Shown here in pieces: positions 47,649 to 59,180 of a stretch of DNA of 64,000 nucleotides; the stretch's first letter is position 1, and each line of letters opens with the position of its first letter. Source of the stretch: Panopea generosa (Eukaryota > Mollusca > Bivalvia > Adapedonta > Hiatellidae); NCBI GenBank assembly GCA_029582155.1, contig CM055907.1, positions 27,279,432 to 27,343,431 of the forward strand, read 5' to 3'. A model generated the notes under the pieces. It ran no database searches and was not told the origin of the DNA. It was given only the letters and a program-made list of their open reading frames with translations. Made by a program: the position numbers and the translations under genes.

Positions 47649-48482
47649 ATTTTTATGTCTCAAGTTCCACTCTTTAGACATTTAATCGGAAATAGAAATT
47701 AATGACTTAGATGTGTAATTTTGCTAAATTCACTACTCGCCAATATGACTATTTTACGCTGATATTTCAGATTTCGCGAATATTATATGTCATATGTATG
47801 ACTTTAACAATGTTATGCAACTTCGATAGTCCTTCATAAATCATTTGGACTAGACATATTTTGTCAAATATTTTCAAAGGTACGTTTCTTTTTTTGAATA
47901 CAAATAGGGAGGGTGAAAAAAATAAACCGTAACATCATCCTGCACGAAAATCTCGACTTTACTACAGGATAATTTACGCGCGACATTTTCGCGGAAGATC
48001 TGTCATTTTTATGGCTATATAACAACGTTCAGGAACTTCAGCAGTCTTTCATAAATTACGTTGTAGCGATGATATTACAAAATCTATATTCTTTATGAAT
48101 TATTAATGAAAACTAAATGAAGTCGTGATACCATTTTAACATAGACGGCTGTTTGCACGATAGTGAAAAACAACAACACCAACGTGCAAATCCACATCGC
48201 CAAATTAGCCTATAGTATAGCAACGTATTTCTTTATGGTTGAAATAAGATAAAATCAAATTTGAACGATTTTTTTTTATAAAATTTATTCTTGATGGAAA
48301 TGAATGCCATGTCTAACAAATAAAATATCTGTATGTTGGGATTTTTCTATTTTTTTTATTTTCACTCAAATATGCATTTACAGTGAAACAGACACGTCAG
48401 TCATGTCATCAGCTGTCTCGCTAAACTAGATCTGACATTTCCCATGTTCACAATTGTAATGTCTCATATAATACAGTATGTT

Positions 48483-48788
48483 ACCTAACGAGGTAGCCAG
48501 GCCAGTTAGATTAGACGGTAGCATGTCTGGCTATCAATCCAGGGATCGAGAGTTCGAATCCCATCCGACCACATTTTCCGTGATAACTGATATTCAACGT
48601 TGCATCTCTTTGTCGTTCTTCTCTAACCGCTGATTCAAGTGGGAAAGTTATCCGCTTCTTGCGGAGATAGGTGTGCCCGAGTATTGGTTAACCTTCAAAG
48701 ATCCCAGGAAATAGTGGTTAGGTTAAATGATCATCTGTTAGCCCTCGATGGCATACAAATGTCGCTAAATATCAACACCTAATGAGGT
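48483..48788 (+). mobile_element. Full-length SINE family A (copy A4) with target-site duplication
   Basis: The element body is 48495-48776, flanked by ACCTAACGAGGT (48483-48494) and ACCTAATGAGGT (48777-48788), 11 of 12 identical. The A-box region and B-box (GAGAGTTCGAATCCC) are kept, and the body ends GCCCTCGATGGCATACAAAT. The AATC tail is nearly absent. Confidence 0.9.
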
Positions 48789-50907
48789 CAATTTGCTATT
48801 TGCATTGGATGACATTGAATACATACCAGTCCTGATCACCATCGACGGGTTTGCCGTTTCTGATTTGTTTAAGCGTCGAAATTACCAAGACTAAGATTCG
48901 GTTGATTCTGATTGGAGGGTGTACTGGTATAACAATGATCGAGGCTTTCAGAATTGTCCTGTCACAGAGATAATAAATTGTCGATATTTTGTGAGAAATA
49001 TCTCACTCGTACCTATCACAAAGTAATTATTGTGGCAACAGATTTTGTTGCGTTCTTACGTCAACGTGTTGAGTAACATTTGGACAGATTGCTGGAAACA
49101 TGCATACCGTCCAGCCGTCCAATCAGGGCGATCGCATAAAAGCAACCAAGGTCAACAGAGTTCAACCGGAAATACACTCATGAACACAAAAATGTTTTTA
49201 ACGGATAGTGACATAGGAAGTCCGTTGGATGGTCGTATAAATGCGGTCATAAAAAATCACTTTCCTAATTTTGATGGTCATTGTGGTCTGAATAGCATTA
49301 TTGATGTATTTTTGAATGTCGAGTTTGAATTGGGAATTCAGAAAAAATTATGCCTGGAAATTGGGGCACGACTACGTTATTTTTGAAGTCTACTTTCAGA
49401 AGTGTACACACTAAACAGAAAAGGTACTTCTTTGATGAAACAAATACCCATGCATGCAATCATCGTTCACAAAATAAATCTTAGTATCTGAATAAACCGG
49501 CTTTTAACCTAATCAGATAAACACGCAGCTAATTTCACACTAGCTGTAGTTGAATGGCACGAGGTAAACATGTTATTGTCAAAATTAAGTTTCGGTATTT
49601 TAATGACAAAATCGTTTTACTATAATTAGAAGCTAATCATTCATGTAACATAATGTTATCTATTTATTTGAGTAGAGACAGTTAATGTACCAGGTAAAGT
49701 GGTGTTCGTTTTACCTGTCTTTTGTGTATATAGGCCTAAACATGTTTCGTCTGTTTTAAATTTTTCGTAATATACGATGTTTTGATTTGTCCAGTTAAAC
49801 ATTAAGGGACGATTTCACACTAGAAGTAATAGGGGAGAGCGTCGTCTGTTTTCAATTACCCGCGCCAACTCCGATAGATAAAAATAAACAAAAATGATCT
49901 TAACAAAAACAACTGTAGCAACAATAACAATAATAAAACAGCAGCAGCAGCAGCAGTAGCAAACACAAAAAGAGACATCAAACAAAAACAAATAGCAACC
50001 ATGTTTATTTAAAACTTCTTACATTTTGATATGGTTACTCATCATTCGGAACACTCTGCCGAAGTTCCATAAATATCGAACAATGGCGGAACTGGCCTAC
50101 GACTGAGCTACTCTTGTAATGAAACACGCCCGAGTTGTGCGTATAATATTCATGCATACGACATGTTTGATAATACATTGTAATGTCTACGTACAAACTA
50201 CACATTAACTATCAATAAGTCAAGTTTAGGTGGTCTGACTTACTGTCTGATACTGATGTATTATTACAATGAGCCATCGATCAGTTCCATTATTTATCAT
50301 ATAGCTGTGTTCAAGTGCAAGTTTCTCACCACCATGATAGGTATTTCACACAGTAAACGTTAAGCAATGTTGTTTAAGTCACTATTCGGCTTTTATTTCG
50401 CCAGATTGATATTTCACCAAACACCACCAAAATAACAATAGTTGTCACAAAAACAATTTCTCGTAGCTTAAGTAACATTAGAATCAAAGACACATTCAAA
50501 ATAACTTGTTATAATCTGTTGTTAAGGTACTGTAGTTTGAAAAAGTTTTGTTAACTTGACCAACCAACCTCTGAGAATCTATTGAACAATCCTTTTTTGT
50601 TCGAAAGTAAACATGAACTTATAGATCGATCCTCATTTATTGCCAGTGCTAAATGGGGTATTTTCTCTTATTTTCCTTTAAATAGTTTTGTTTGTATTGT
50701 AGGTTTTAAATAATATACATAATTATAGTTAGGGACACATGTTACATTATTATTTTTATTATCGTAACTACTGTTATTATATTCATCACTATAATTATCA
50801 TAGTTATTATAACTATTATTTTAATAATTATAGGCATAATCATCATTATTATTATTATCAATTTTATTTTATTATTTTTATTTAATTACTATTATTTTTA
50901 TTATTAC
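48789..50907. other. No recognisable gene; one unassigned 118-codon ORF
   Basis: The ORF at 49030-49386 is unusually long for this A/T-rich sequence but shows no domain I recognise. A (CAG)n/(AAC)n-like stretch lies near 49910-49990. Confidence 0.4.

Positions 50908-51003
<96 letters not shown>
50908..51003 (+). repeat. (ATC)n microsatellite
   Basis: About 31 uninterrupted ATC triplets, preceded by an ATT/TTA-rich stretch from about 50740. Confidence 0.95.
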
Positions 51004-52094
51004 GCAGCGTATCAAAGAATAAAGGCATATAGGACGAATGTATATCAACTATACTATATAGCCAATACCTGTGATGTCAGAGTTCGTTTAGTGGGGCCAT
51101 GGACATTTTTATGAGGTTTCTAACCTTTGGACAGTCTCTGTCCTTTTTGCATCATGTGACACGAGTATTATGCCAAACGAAGTAATTAAATATATTTGCA
51201 TATTAATATATGACAGTGAATATGAAATTTACTATGACATTGTTGCACAGCAATAACAACTCATTTCTATTTAACACTATCTCAAAAATATCTCTCGGAA
51301 GGACAATAAGCGTCGAGTTCATTAGTAGTAATGCAAAATGCAACACCCCTCATTCCACCCTTTCGAACAGTATCGCATTAGCTACGTGATTCGAAGGAAT
51401 CAGAAATTATAACAACATTAAGTTAATACCGAATGGGTACATGATTCCAAGGAATTTCAAAGTACGGGGCGATATTAGAATTGTTTTGTCGTATTGCCAT
51501 ATAAAACGCATTTCATTACGCAAACATCAACGGCGTCCTTATTTAATCACCTATGAGCTCGTTTTAAACGATCAAAAAATGGCCGACCTATTTACGTATC
51601 ACTGCATAGGTGTGCCCCTTTTTATGATTATTGTGCTTAAAAAATAGTCCTCTGTAATTTGGTTATAAATATTTTCAAAATTGTTGATAGAGGCTGTGAT
51701 TTCCTGCTTCAGATGAGTAGAGCAAAAGCTGGCATAGTATATACTTCAAAAAGTCATCACAGGTGTCAAAAATGACTTTTATAGGATTTTAACAGATGAG
51801 TGTGTTTATGAGCTTTGACTAAGGACATTTCATTTTGTGAAAACAAAAACAGATGTGTCACTGCACTTTCTTACAATAATAACAACCAAGCTGGACAACC
51901 AACCAGTTATTGTGCATTTTTATGTGCGGTTACATTCACAGTACTTTAAAAACTTTTCTATGTGCAATTATTTTTTTACCGTTGGACTATTTTATATAGA
52001 AAAAAGAACAAAATTCAAACATGTAGTGAGACCTAAAATATCTGAATATAATTTATATTTAACTATAACCCACGGCCTTTCTATCTTGGGATCC
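51004..52094. other. Gene-free stretch
   Basis: No repeat or domain recognised. The ORFs at 51441 and 51837 are not supported as genes. Confidence 0.45.
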
Positions 52095-52215
52095 GTTGCT
52101 CTAACCCCAGACAACGTTATAAGCTCGATAGGGTTGGTTCCCCAGATAACGTCATACGTCATACGCTCGACAGGGTTGGTTCCCCAGACAACGTCATACG
52201 CTCGACAGGGTTAGT
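52095..52215 (+). repeat. Short tandem repeat, about three copies
   Basis: CCAGACAACGTTATAAGCTC, then CCAGATAACGTCATACG and CCAGACAACGTCATACGCTC, each followed by GA(T/C)AGGGTT(G/A)GTT. The middle copy has an extra TCATACG. Confidence 0.8.
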
Positions 52216-52849
52216 TTATAGAATGAGAAGAAACCAGAACTTGAAGACATGTATATAATTTATAACTAGTTTTAATTGTTTCTTCTTTTGCTCACAACTG
52301 CCGTCTTGTTTTAACGTTAAAATGCACTTAACATACTATTTAAAAGGTATAAAAGTAATTAAACTTGCATTAAAGTTTAACACAAATCTGCATATAAGTT
52401 TCTGTAATAATACATCTTTCTCAAGTCATATGCACATAAATTCTAATAATGTCATGATTTATCATGGATTTTGCGTCACTGTTCGCCGAAATAACCGCTT
52501 TTGATCACATGCAGGCTGTAAAAATGTAGTTACTTCGGCTGCCGAGTGACATTCAGTCTATGTTTATTACTTATTTATGTCACCGAATGTACCAGTTTAC
52601 AAAGAAATTACATCCACAACAAACTACTTAAAAGGATAACCTGTCAAGTGATTACCGCAGTGTAGAACACGTACGTTACGTTCAGTAACGTAAATTGGTG
52701 TAACGGACACTACTCCCTTATAACGTATACGAACGTTACCGTTTGTTTTTATACTGCAGAATCGAATTTAAATGTCGAATAAATCTCACTCGTGTATTTA
52801 ATTTCACATCTGTTATAATTTTTCTTCTTTTTGGGAAGGTTGGTTGGGT

Positions 52850-53027
52850 GAATCATAGCATCATTTTTATGCCACTGAGGCCTAACAGACAATCAGTTAA
52901 CCTAACCACTATTTCCTGGGATCATAGAAGGTTAACCAGTACGCGAGCACATACATCCATCTCCGCAAGTAGCTGATAACGTTTCCACTTGATTCAGTGG
53001 TAAGAGGTGAATGACAATAAGACATAA
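52850..53027 (-). mobile_element. SINE family A, truncated copy (A5)
   Basis: ATCATAGCATCATTTTTATG, GAGGCCTAACAGACAATCAG and CACTATTTCCTGGGATCATA belong to the family A body on the minus strand. The tRNA-like head is gone. Confidence 0.78.
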
Positions 53028-54127
53028 GCTGGAGTAATAATTTAGATATACGAGAATTTGATTGCAAATTTATAGATATATTTACAAACATACTTCGTAA
53101 ATATTATAATTCTAACACGAATAAAGGAAATGGGAATGGTGATATTTTAAAAAAAAATAACTAGCCTTATTTGTATAAATATTGGCCTAAAATCTTAAAA
53201 AAGTAGCAACAATTTCTATAATTTGCTCAACTATTTCATAGATATTTTACACAAACAAAAACAACCGTATAGACATATAAAAGGGTAAGTAATGTATGCA
53301 AACCGCGTATCAATATGTAAATTAAGGTTCGTTGGGTAATTCGATATGGAATATAAAAAAGTACTGACGTGACCCTTCTATTTCATTATTTCTGTAAAGC
53401 CAAATTTGATGAAATGTATTTAAAGTTTTTAATTAAATGTTGTTGTTTTAAATATATAGTTGTATTTCATAAATAAGTGATATGCAAATATATATACATG
53501 TATATATATATTGGCATAAAATGTAAAACAACAACAACCAATAATGCCTGTTATGTATTTATTGTTTTATTGCTTTGCTGCAATTATAATTCATATGAAA
53601 TATAAGTATCAAAACTCTAAAGATAATTAGAGCAGACACATGTGTATATACATATACGGAAGTTAAATAGGGTGGGGTTAATAAATATGTACGCATCAAC
53701 CATTAAATATCGCAGACATCATTTTGAAGAATTGGCCGCCATTGAACAATACTAAATAATATTAACATTATATTTATATAAGGACATACTTTTTATTATG
53801 TTTGTTGTCTGAAAACTGTCTGTAACACTTGTTGCCTATTCATTAATTTATAAATTTAGAATTCAAAAGCATCAAACTTTGAACTTTTTCAATCCCGAGC
53901 AAACTCTCTTTATTGCGTGTGACCAGCCCCTAACAAATACAATAAAACTGATCAGATATATTCGGAGATGCTTGGCTTACTTATAAGAAGTGAATTGTAG
54001 GTTCATTTGGACTGCTGTTCTACTTATGAACATCTTATTTTATGATATTGTTAATAACACACAACTATAGACGCCGTTGTTTGAGTTATTTTCATGGAAT
54101 CATCATTATGTTTATTTCTTTTTACAG
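53028..54127. other. Upstream region of the chitin-binding exon
   Basis: A/T-rich with no coding segment recognised. It contains a perfect AT-rich palindrome ATATATACATGTATATAT near 53490. A non-coding first exon and promoter for the CBM14 gene may lie here, because the ATG exon is preceded by a splice acceptor. Confidence 0.45.
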
Positions 54128-54128
54128 A

Positions 54129-54432
54129 ATGGCGGCTTGGATTAACTATATCGTCGGCGTGGTTGTGTTGTGTAGTGTGTATTTGACTTTCTCTGTGGAG
54201 GGGCGAATGAAGATAGGAAAATATGAATTCCTGGAAACATTTTGCAGAGGACCGGAGATGTATGTGTCCATTCCTTGGGACTGTACGGGTTATGTTCAGT
54301 GTACAGCTAAAGTAGCTGGACAAAAGAGGGAAGCATATTGGTTAGAGTGTCCTCAAAACTTGTATTACAGTATGGAGGCCAAGACTTGCACCTGGCCAAA
54401 AGACATGCGCAGACCTTGTCCACCACTTAAAG
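54129..54432 (+). CDS. Secreted chitin-binding type-2 (CBM14/peritrophin-A) protein, first coding exon
   Basis: The exon starts just after TTTTTACAG with A-ATG and ends CTT AAA G before donor GTATGT, leaving phase 1 after 101 codons. Residues 1-25 (MAAWINYIVGVVVLCSVYLT...) form a signal peptide. A single CBM14 domain follows, with all six cysteines in family order: C-x12-C-x5-C-x15-C-x12-C-x9-C, including FCRGPEMYVSIPWDC, GYVQC and ECPQNLYYSMEAKTC. Such domains bind chitin in extracellular matrices such as shell, cuticle or gut lining (known family role). No later exon was recognised in the window, so the gene is partial here, or it ends by read-through at TAA 54441-54443 to give 104 aa. The acceptor right before the ATG implies an upstream UTR exon. 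Confidence 0.8.
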
Positions 54433-54531
54433 GTATGTGTTAAACTACATCATGATCAACTCATTCCCCCCAAATGTTTGAACTTTTGGCCTTTATTAAG
54501 ACAGGGGAGTAGTCCTTGTGGAAAACCGGTA

Positions 54532-55312
54532 GTTTATCCCAGGACCTGGTACCCCAGAACCTAGTACCCCACAACCTGATATCTCCTGAATCAGGTCTAT
54601 CCCAGAACCTGGTACCCAAGAACCTGGTACCCCAGAACCTGATATCTCCTGAATCAGGTCTATCCCAGGACCTGGTACCCAAAAACCTGGTACCCCGGAA
54701 CCTGATATCTCCTGAATCAGGTCTATCCCAGGACCTGGTACCCCAGAACCTGATATCTCCTGAATCAGGTCTGTCCCAGGACCTGGTACCCTGGAACCTG
54801 GTACCCCAGAACCTGATATCTCCTGAATCAGGTCTATCCCAGGACCTGGTACCCAAGAACCTGGTACCCCAGAACCTGATATCTCCTGAATCAGGTCTAT
54901 CCCAGGACCTGGTACCCAAGAACCTGGTACCCCAGAACCTGATATCTCCTGAATCAGGTCTATCCCAGGACCTGGTACTCCAGTACCTGATATCTCCTGA
55001 ATCAGGTCTATCCCAGGACCTGGTACCCAAGAACCTGGTACCCCAGAACCTGATATCTCCTGAATCAGGTCTATCCCAGGACCTGGTACCCCAGAACCTG
55101 ATATCTCCTGAATCAGGTCTATCCCAGGACCTGGTACCCAAGAACCTTGTACCCCATAACCTGATATCTCCTGAATCAGGTCTATCCCAGGACCTGGTAC
55201 CCAAGAACCTGGTACCCCAGAACCTGATATCTCCTGAATCAGGTCTATCCCAGGACCTGGTACCCCAGAACCTGGTACCCCAGAACCTGATATCTCCTGA
55301 ATCAGGTCTATA
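54532..55312. repeat. 63/48-bp minisatellite open in three frames
   Basis: Each unit joins one to three 15-bp sub-repeats (CCTGGTACCC(A/C)AGAA) to a spacer CCTGATATCTCCTGAATCAG. This gives periods of 63 or 48 bp, both divisible by 3. It is therefore open on the plus strand (265 aa) and in two minus-strand frames (304 and 289 aa). It contains palindromes GGTACC, GATATC and a CCTGAT...ATCAGG stem. It starts about 100 bp after the CBM14 exon donor, so it is probably intronic. I do not call it coding. Confidence 0.92.
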
Positions 55313-55494
55313 AACTCCCAATGAAAAGAATGGAATTCTGTGCCAGTCCCGCAATTCACAGCCAAACTTGGACATTCAAACTTTCAGTTGACGCAACTGA
55401 CCAATCAACGTACATGTGGCTTACTTACGTCAAAAACCGAACACGCCAATTCTCTATGTTCGTGGGTGAATCGGTCAACTCGGTTATGTCAGTG

Positions 55495-55908
55495 GTCTTG
55501 ATCATATGCGACGCTTGCTTTTCTAAAAGATAAACATCTTGACAATTTCTGCCGATTACAAAAATCATTTTTATTTAACGAAAATCGAATAATGTTTTTG
55601 ATTGGTTGATTCAAACAATCGGACTACCTCAGTGATTTCCAAAGTATTTCAAATGAGTATCGTTTCGTATTTATTACTAGATTCATTATTTTTATATTAT
55701 TAGATATTTTCTATGACAAAGATCTTGAACAAGATAACTATCTTGACTTCCGTCCGAATAAATATTTTTAAATTTTATTATAACAACCATTGCAGAGGTG
55801 TGTTTGTTTTAGCCAATCCGATCTTACTTTCAGATCCAAACGTTTCTTATGCACAACTTGTCAATACTTTTGTCTTTTAGAAATGCAAGCGTCGCATATG
55901 ATCAAGAC
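55495..55908. repeat. Fold-back element with 36-bp inverted arms
   Basis: The left arm 55495-55530 (GTCTTGATCATATGCGACGC...) and the right arm 55873-55908 are reverse complements with one mismatch in 36, separated by about 340 bp. Similarity continues weakly inward (TTGACAA). No transposase is seen, and flanking duplications are not clear. Confidence 0.8.
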
Positions 55909-56084
55909 TATTATGTCGGCTGCTGTTAGTTTGATTACATTAAATATAAGAATTCTTACGAAATCTCGTTTTACAAAATATCTTTTTTTTATTTTGAATC
56001 ATGAATAATCTTTTTGAAGGCTATGCTAATATTCGTGTACTAAATAAAATATATCTTAAACACCGACACCACTGAAGTTCAAAT

Positions 56085-56515
56085 GTACACTAAGCGATCG
56101 ACTTCGTCTCTTTCATGCTACACGTCACCTTCATCCTTTAAGTGTTAAGACCCTGTTACACGGGAGAGATGATATTTCAGACGATGAAAATATTGCTGTA
56201 TTTAACAATGTCAAAACTTATATTAAAGACACTAAACGTTTTGATAAAGAATAGATCTTATTAATTTTAGTATTTACCTCACAATGGAGTCCCTCATTTA
56301 AGGTCAGCATCGGAAGCATATATTTAAACGATGTATCCTATTTCATTTTTTCTTCTTGCTTCATATATGAATATGTTTTACTGCTATCTTGATTGTTTTT
56401 TTGTAAATAATTTGTTGTTGGGAAGGGCCGATTTTAACGTTGGATAACTTGTGGCCCAACCCTTTCGCTACTACATGTATATAAAAAAGCAATAAAATAT
56501 GTTTAAAGTAAAGTT
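56085..56515 (+). mobile_element. LINE 3' end: ORF C-terminus and 3' UTR
   Basis: A readable frame (about 56116-56253) gives HLHPLSVKTLLHGRDDIS, NIAVFNNVKTYIKDTKRF and a stop TAG. This resembles the last residues of bivalve LINE ORF2 proteins (by recall). It is followed by a 3' UTR with TTGGGAAGGGCCGATTTTAA and GCAATAAAATATG, shared with 28470-28655, then a TTTAAAGTAAAG repeat tail. Confidence 0.58.
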
Positions 56516-57337
56516 TAAAGTAAAGTACACAAACATTTCCGCCTATTTCCGACACGCGATATGTACGAAGACGATCGTATAGTGACGAAACAAACATTCG
56601 GTCGCCATTTTTATATTAGAAAATATTTTCCTTTTATGGAAGTGGGGATGTGGGTCATTTAGTTATGTCAAATCGCGATATCACATGACATTAAACATGG
56701 TACAATAAGCATAAAATCCCCGATTGTACACGGATGTCACGGATGGATTACCATTTGCCTCCACACATTGCAACAAAAAAATAACCCCAGTACGACAACA
56801 AAGAGAAGAAAAGAATACGACCTGGATGAAGCTCGCTGGTTGAACTGAGCTTACAAGAAGGTGCACGAAACCCTATATAAAGGGAATATGTCTCATTTTA
56901 AGAGGAAGTTTTAATTTATATGTCTGATATGAACGAAGCCAAAGTATGACGTGATGGACATTTAGCTTGATAAAACCTTAACATCCCGAAACTGTAAAAC
57001 ACAAAAACATTCATTTTAAGTGTCATTTTTAAAAACTTGAATGTAATTAATAGATGAACTGACTATCTACATCAAGTTTGTAGACACAGCAATTGTCAGG
57101 TCACCATGAAACTGTAGTTTACGCTGACAGTCTGTATCACGATTACGTTAAAACCTTACACTGAGAGCGAAACCGAAATAAATCCTTTGGAACAAGTGTG
57201 ATGACACTTTTGATAAATGTGCAAAGAAAAAGTTGAAATTATCATTATTATTCCTTGCTGCTTTTATGCAGACTTATCGTTGTTTTGCTGTGATATACAC
57301 ATGCATGACTTTGAGAAACACGTCTCTGGGTTACAGG
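56516..57337. other. Gene-free stretch
   Basis: No domain or repeat recognised between the LINE end and SINE C8. Confidence 0.5.
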
Positions 57338-57599
57338 TTACAAGTAAGAATGGGGTTTAACGCCATTTTCAACACATTTCAGGTTATATATGGCATATCC
57401 AGTTTTACTGGTGGAGGAAGACCTCAGACTGAGTCAGACTGAGTAGAACCACCGTCCTTCCGCAAGTAACTGGAAACTTTCTCACATAAAGTTTTTGGAG
57501 CGAGCGGGACTCGAACCTACGACCATAGCGGTGAGAGGTAAATGATCTTGAGACGGCGCCTTAGACCACTCGGCCACGGAGGACCCTTACAAGTAAGAA
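57338..57599 (-). mobile_element. Full-length SINE family C (copy C8) with perfect 13-bp target-site duplication
   Basis: The element body is 57351-57586, flanked on both sides by TTACAAGTAAGAA (57338-57350 and 57587-57599). The minus strand starts GGGTCCTCCGTGGCCGAGTG, a class II tRNA-like (Ser/Leu-type) head with A-box TGGCCGAGTGG, followed by B-box GGTTCGAGTCC. The body ends in CATTTCAGGTT-family sequence and GGCGTTAAACCCCA. It is the best reference copy of the family and a recent insertion. Confidence 0.95.
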
Positions 57600-58217
57600 A
57601 TAAAAGTTAGATGTTAAATGGCCACACAGCAATTTTGATAAATTATCACTCTGTTTATGAAAATTCTATATCTGCATTGTGCAAACATATGTGGGATAAA
57701 AAACCAGCATGTTCTCACTGGTTTCACTGGTTTTATTATATTTCCTGATATCAAACTTGGAGACTCTTCCATGTATCTCTTATTTGGCCATACGTCCGTG
57801 GATGTAAAGAATGTTTAAAAAACGTGAAAATGGGTAAACGGTGATTAAATATTTCTGTAACGGTATTAACACAATGTGACTCTTAAATATATACATTGAT
57901 ATACCACAGATTGAAACAATGAACGGACAAAATAAATAAAAAGGCATTTATAATTTAAGACAGAGGGCGGTTACTCTGCTGGTACTAATGACAGTGTCGA
58001 TTTTGGTTTTATTTGTGTCAATAGTAGCGGTTCTGTAGTTTTTATTTTACATCGTAGACATTTGCATATTTTCACAAGTGTAAGAAGGTTGTCTGTCGCG
58101 GATAATTGTATTCACACTTTCTTGTGTTATGATGACTAGGAAAGAGCGTGGTCGGTTGTCCCCGAAAACAAGGGTCTAGGGAACTTGGTATTTACCACAC
58201 TAAAGCGGACTCGTGTT
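57600..58217. other. Gene-free stretch
   Basis: Nothing recognisable. Confidence 0.5.
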
Positions 58218-58440
58218 GCTATTTCTTCTTCGTGTATGTGCTAGTATTGTACGTTTCTTATGTGTGTATGTACTAGTATTGTACATTTCTTCTGTATGTA
58301 CTAGTATTGTTCATTTCTTATGTGTGTATGAACTAGTATTGCACATTTTTTCTGTATGTACTAGTATTGTACATTTTTTATGTATGTACTAATAGTGTAC
58401 ATTTCTAATGTATGTATGTACCAGTATTGTATTCTATTAT
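58218..58440 (+). repeat. Imperfect ~27-40-bp minisatellite
   Basis: TGTATGTACTAGTATTGTAC followed by ATTTCTT(A/C) recurs about seven times with variable linkers (ATGTGTG, CTG). CTAGTATTG is the constant core. Confidence 0.85.
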
Positions 58441-58909
58441 TATTCTGTGTGTGAATTATTTTGTTGCTGATTTGCTGACTGTGTTTTTTTTATAAATACT
58501 ATGTCCTCTATTAGACAGGTTTTCTGACTGTGGTTACTAGTCTTTTAAACCTTTATAGTCTTTATTCTGTCCACGTGACAGTGCTAGTATATTTGTCATC
58601 CTACAATTATCTCAGTCATTTAAAGGGGAACGCAACCCTGTGTATAAAACGGGATAATATGAATAGCTATGAGTTCAGCTTTCTATTAATAGTATTATTA
58701 TGCATAAATTCGAGTCCATAAAGATATATCAGCTCGTTTTGTAACGGTCATTTTCGCACATCGACTTTATGGTGGAAGTCGCCATATTGGATACATGTGT
58801 GACGTCATAACTGCACTTCCGGTTTAAAACATAATTGATTTATACGCTACAGCAGATGTAGAAACGTGCAATTATAGTCACCGGCAAAAGTACTCGCAAG
58901 AATAATAAA

Positions 58910-59180
58910 ATGGATTTTAGTAACGGAGAATGACTTGTGGCCTACAACTTTGAACCAGAATTTTCAGAACCAGAGTTAAATGAATTAGAAGACGAGAGAA
59001 ATAGTGAGACGGCACAGTTGTTCACACACGTGAAAGATTTTTGCAGCTGCGAAAACTGTAATGATGCTTTCGTCTGACGAAAATACGTGCTGCAGATGCA
59101 ATTTCACACTATTGGAAATTTAGAAGATTTAGAATGTATCACAGAAATAATACAGAGATGTCACAGCAATGTCTTATGAA
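58910..59180 (+). pseudogene. Broken P2X7-ballast-like zinc-binding domain ORF
   Basis: From ATG 58910 the reading gives MDFSNGE, a stop, then VAYNFEPEFSEPELNELEDE, and VKDFCSCENC. After a frame change comes MMLSSDENTCCRCN, and after another LEDLECITEIIQ. Order and spacing follow the Cys-rich P2X7 C-terminal (ballast) type domain: FEPE...E, C-x-C-x2-C, then CC-x-C about ten residues on, then C-I-T. At least one stop and two frameshifts make it non-functional. Such domains occur in many invertebrate stand-alone proteins; linking this one to the surrounding element is inference. Confidence 0.55.

Noticed and set aside
54461..55375. Three overlapping ORFs of 265-304 aa as real genes
   Set aside because: All derive from one minisatellite with 63/48-bp units. 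Kept as a finding for exonisation but not called as CDS.
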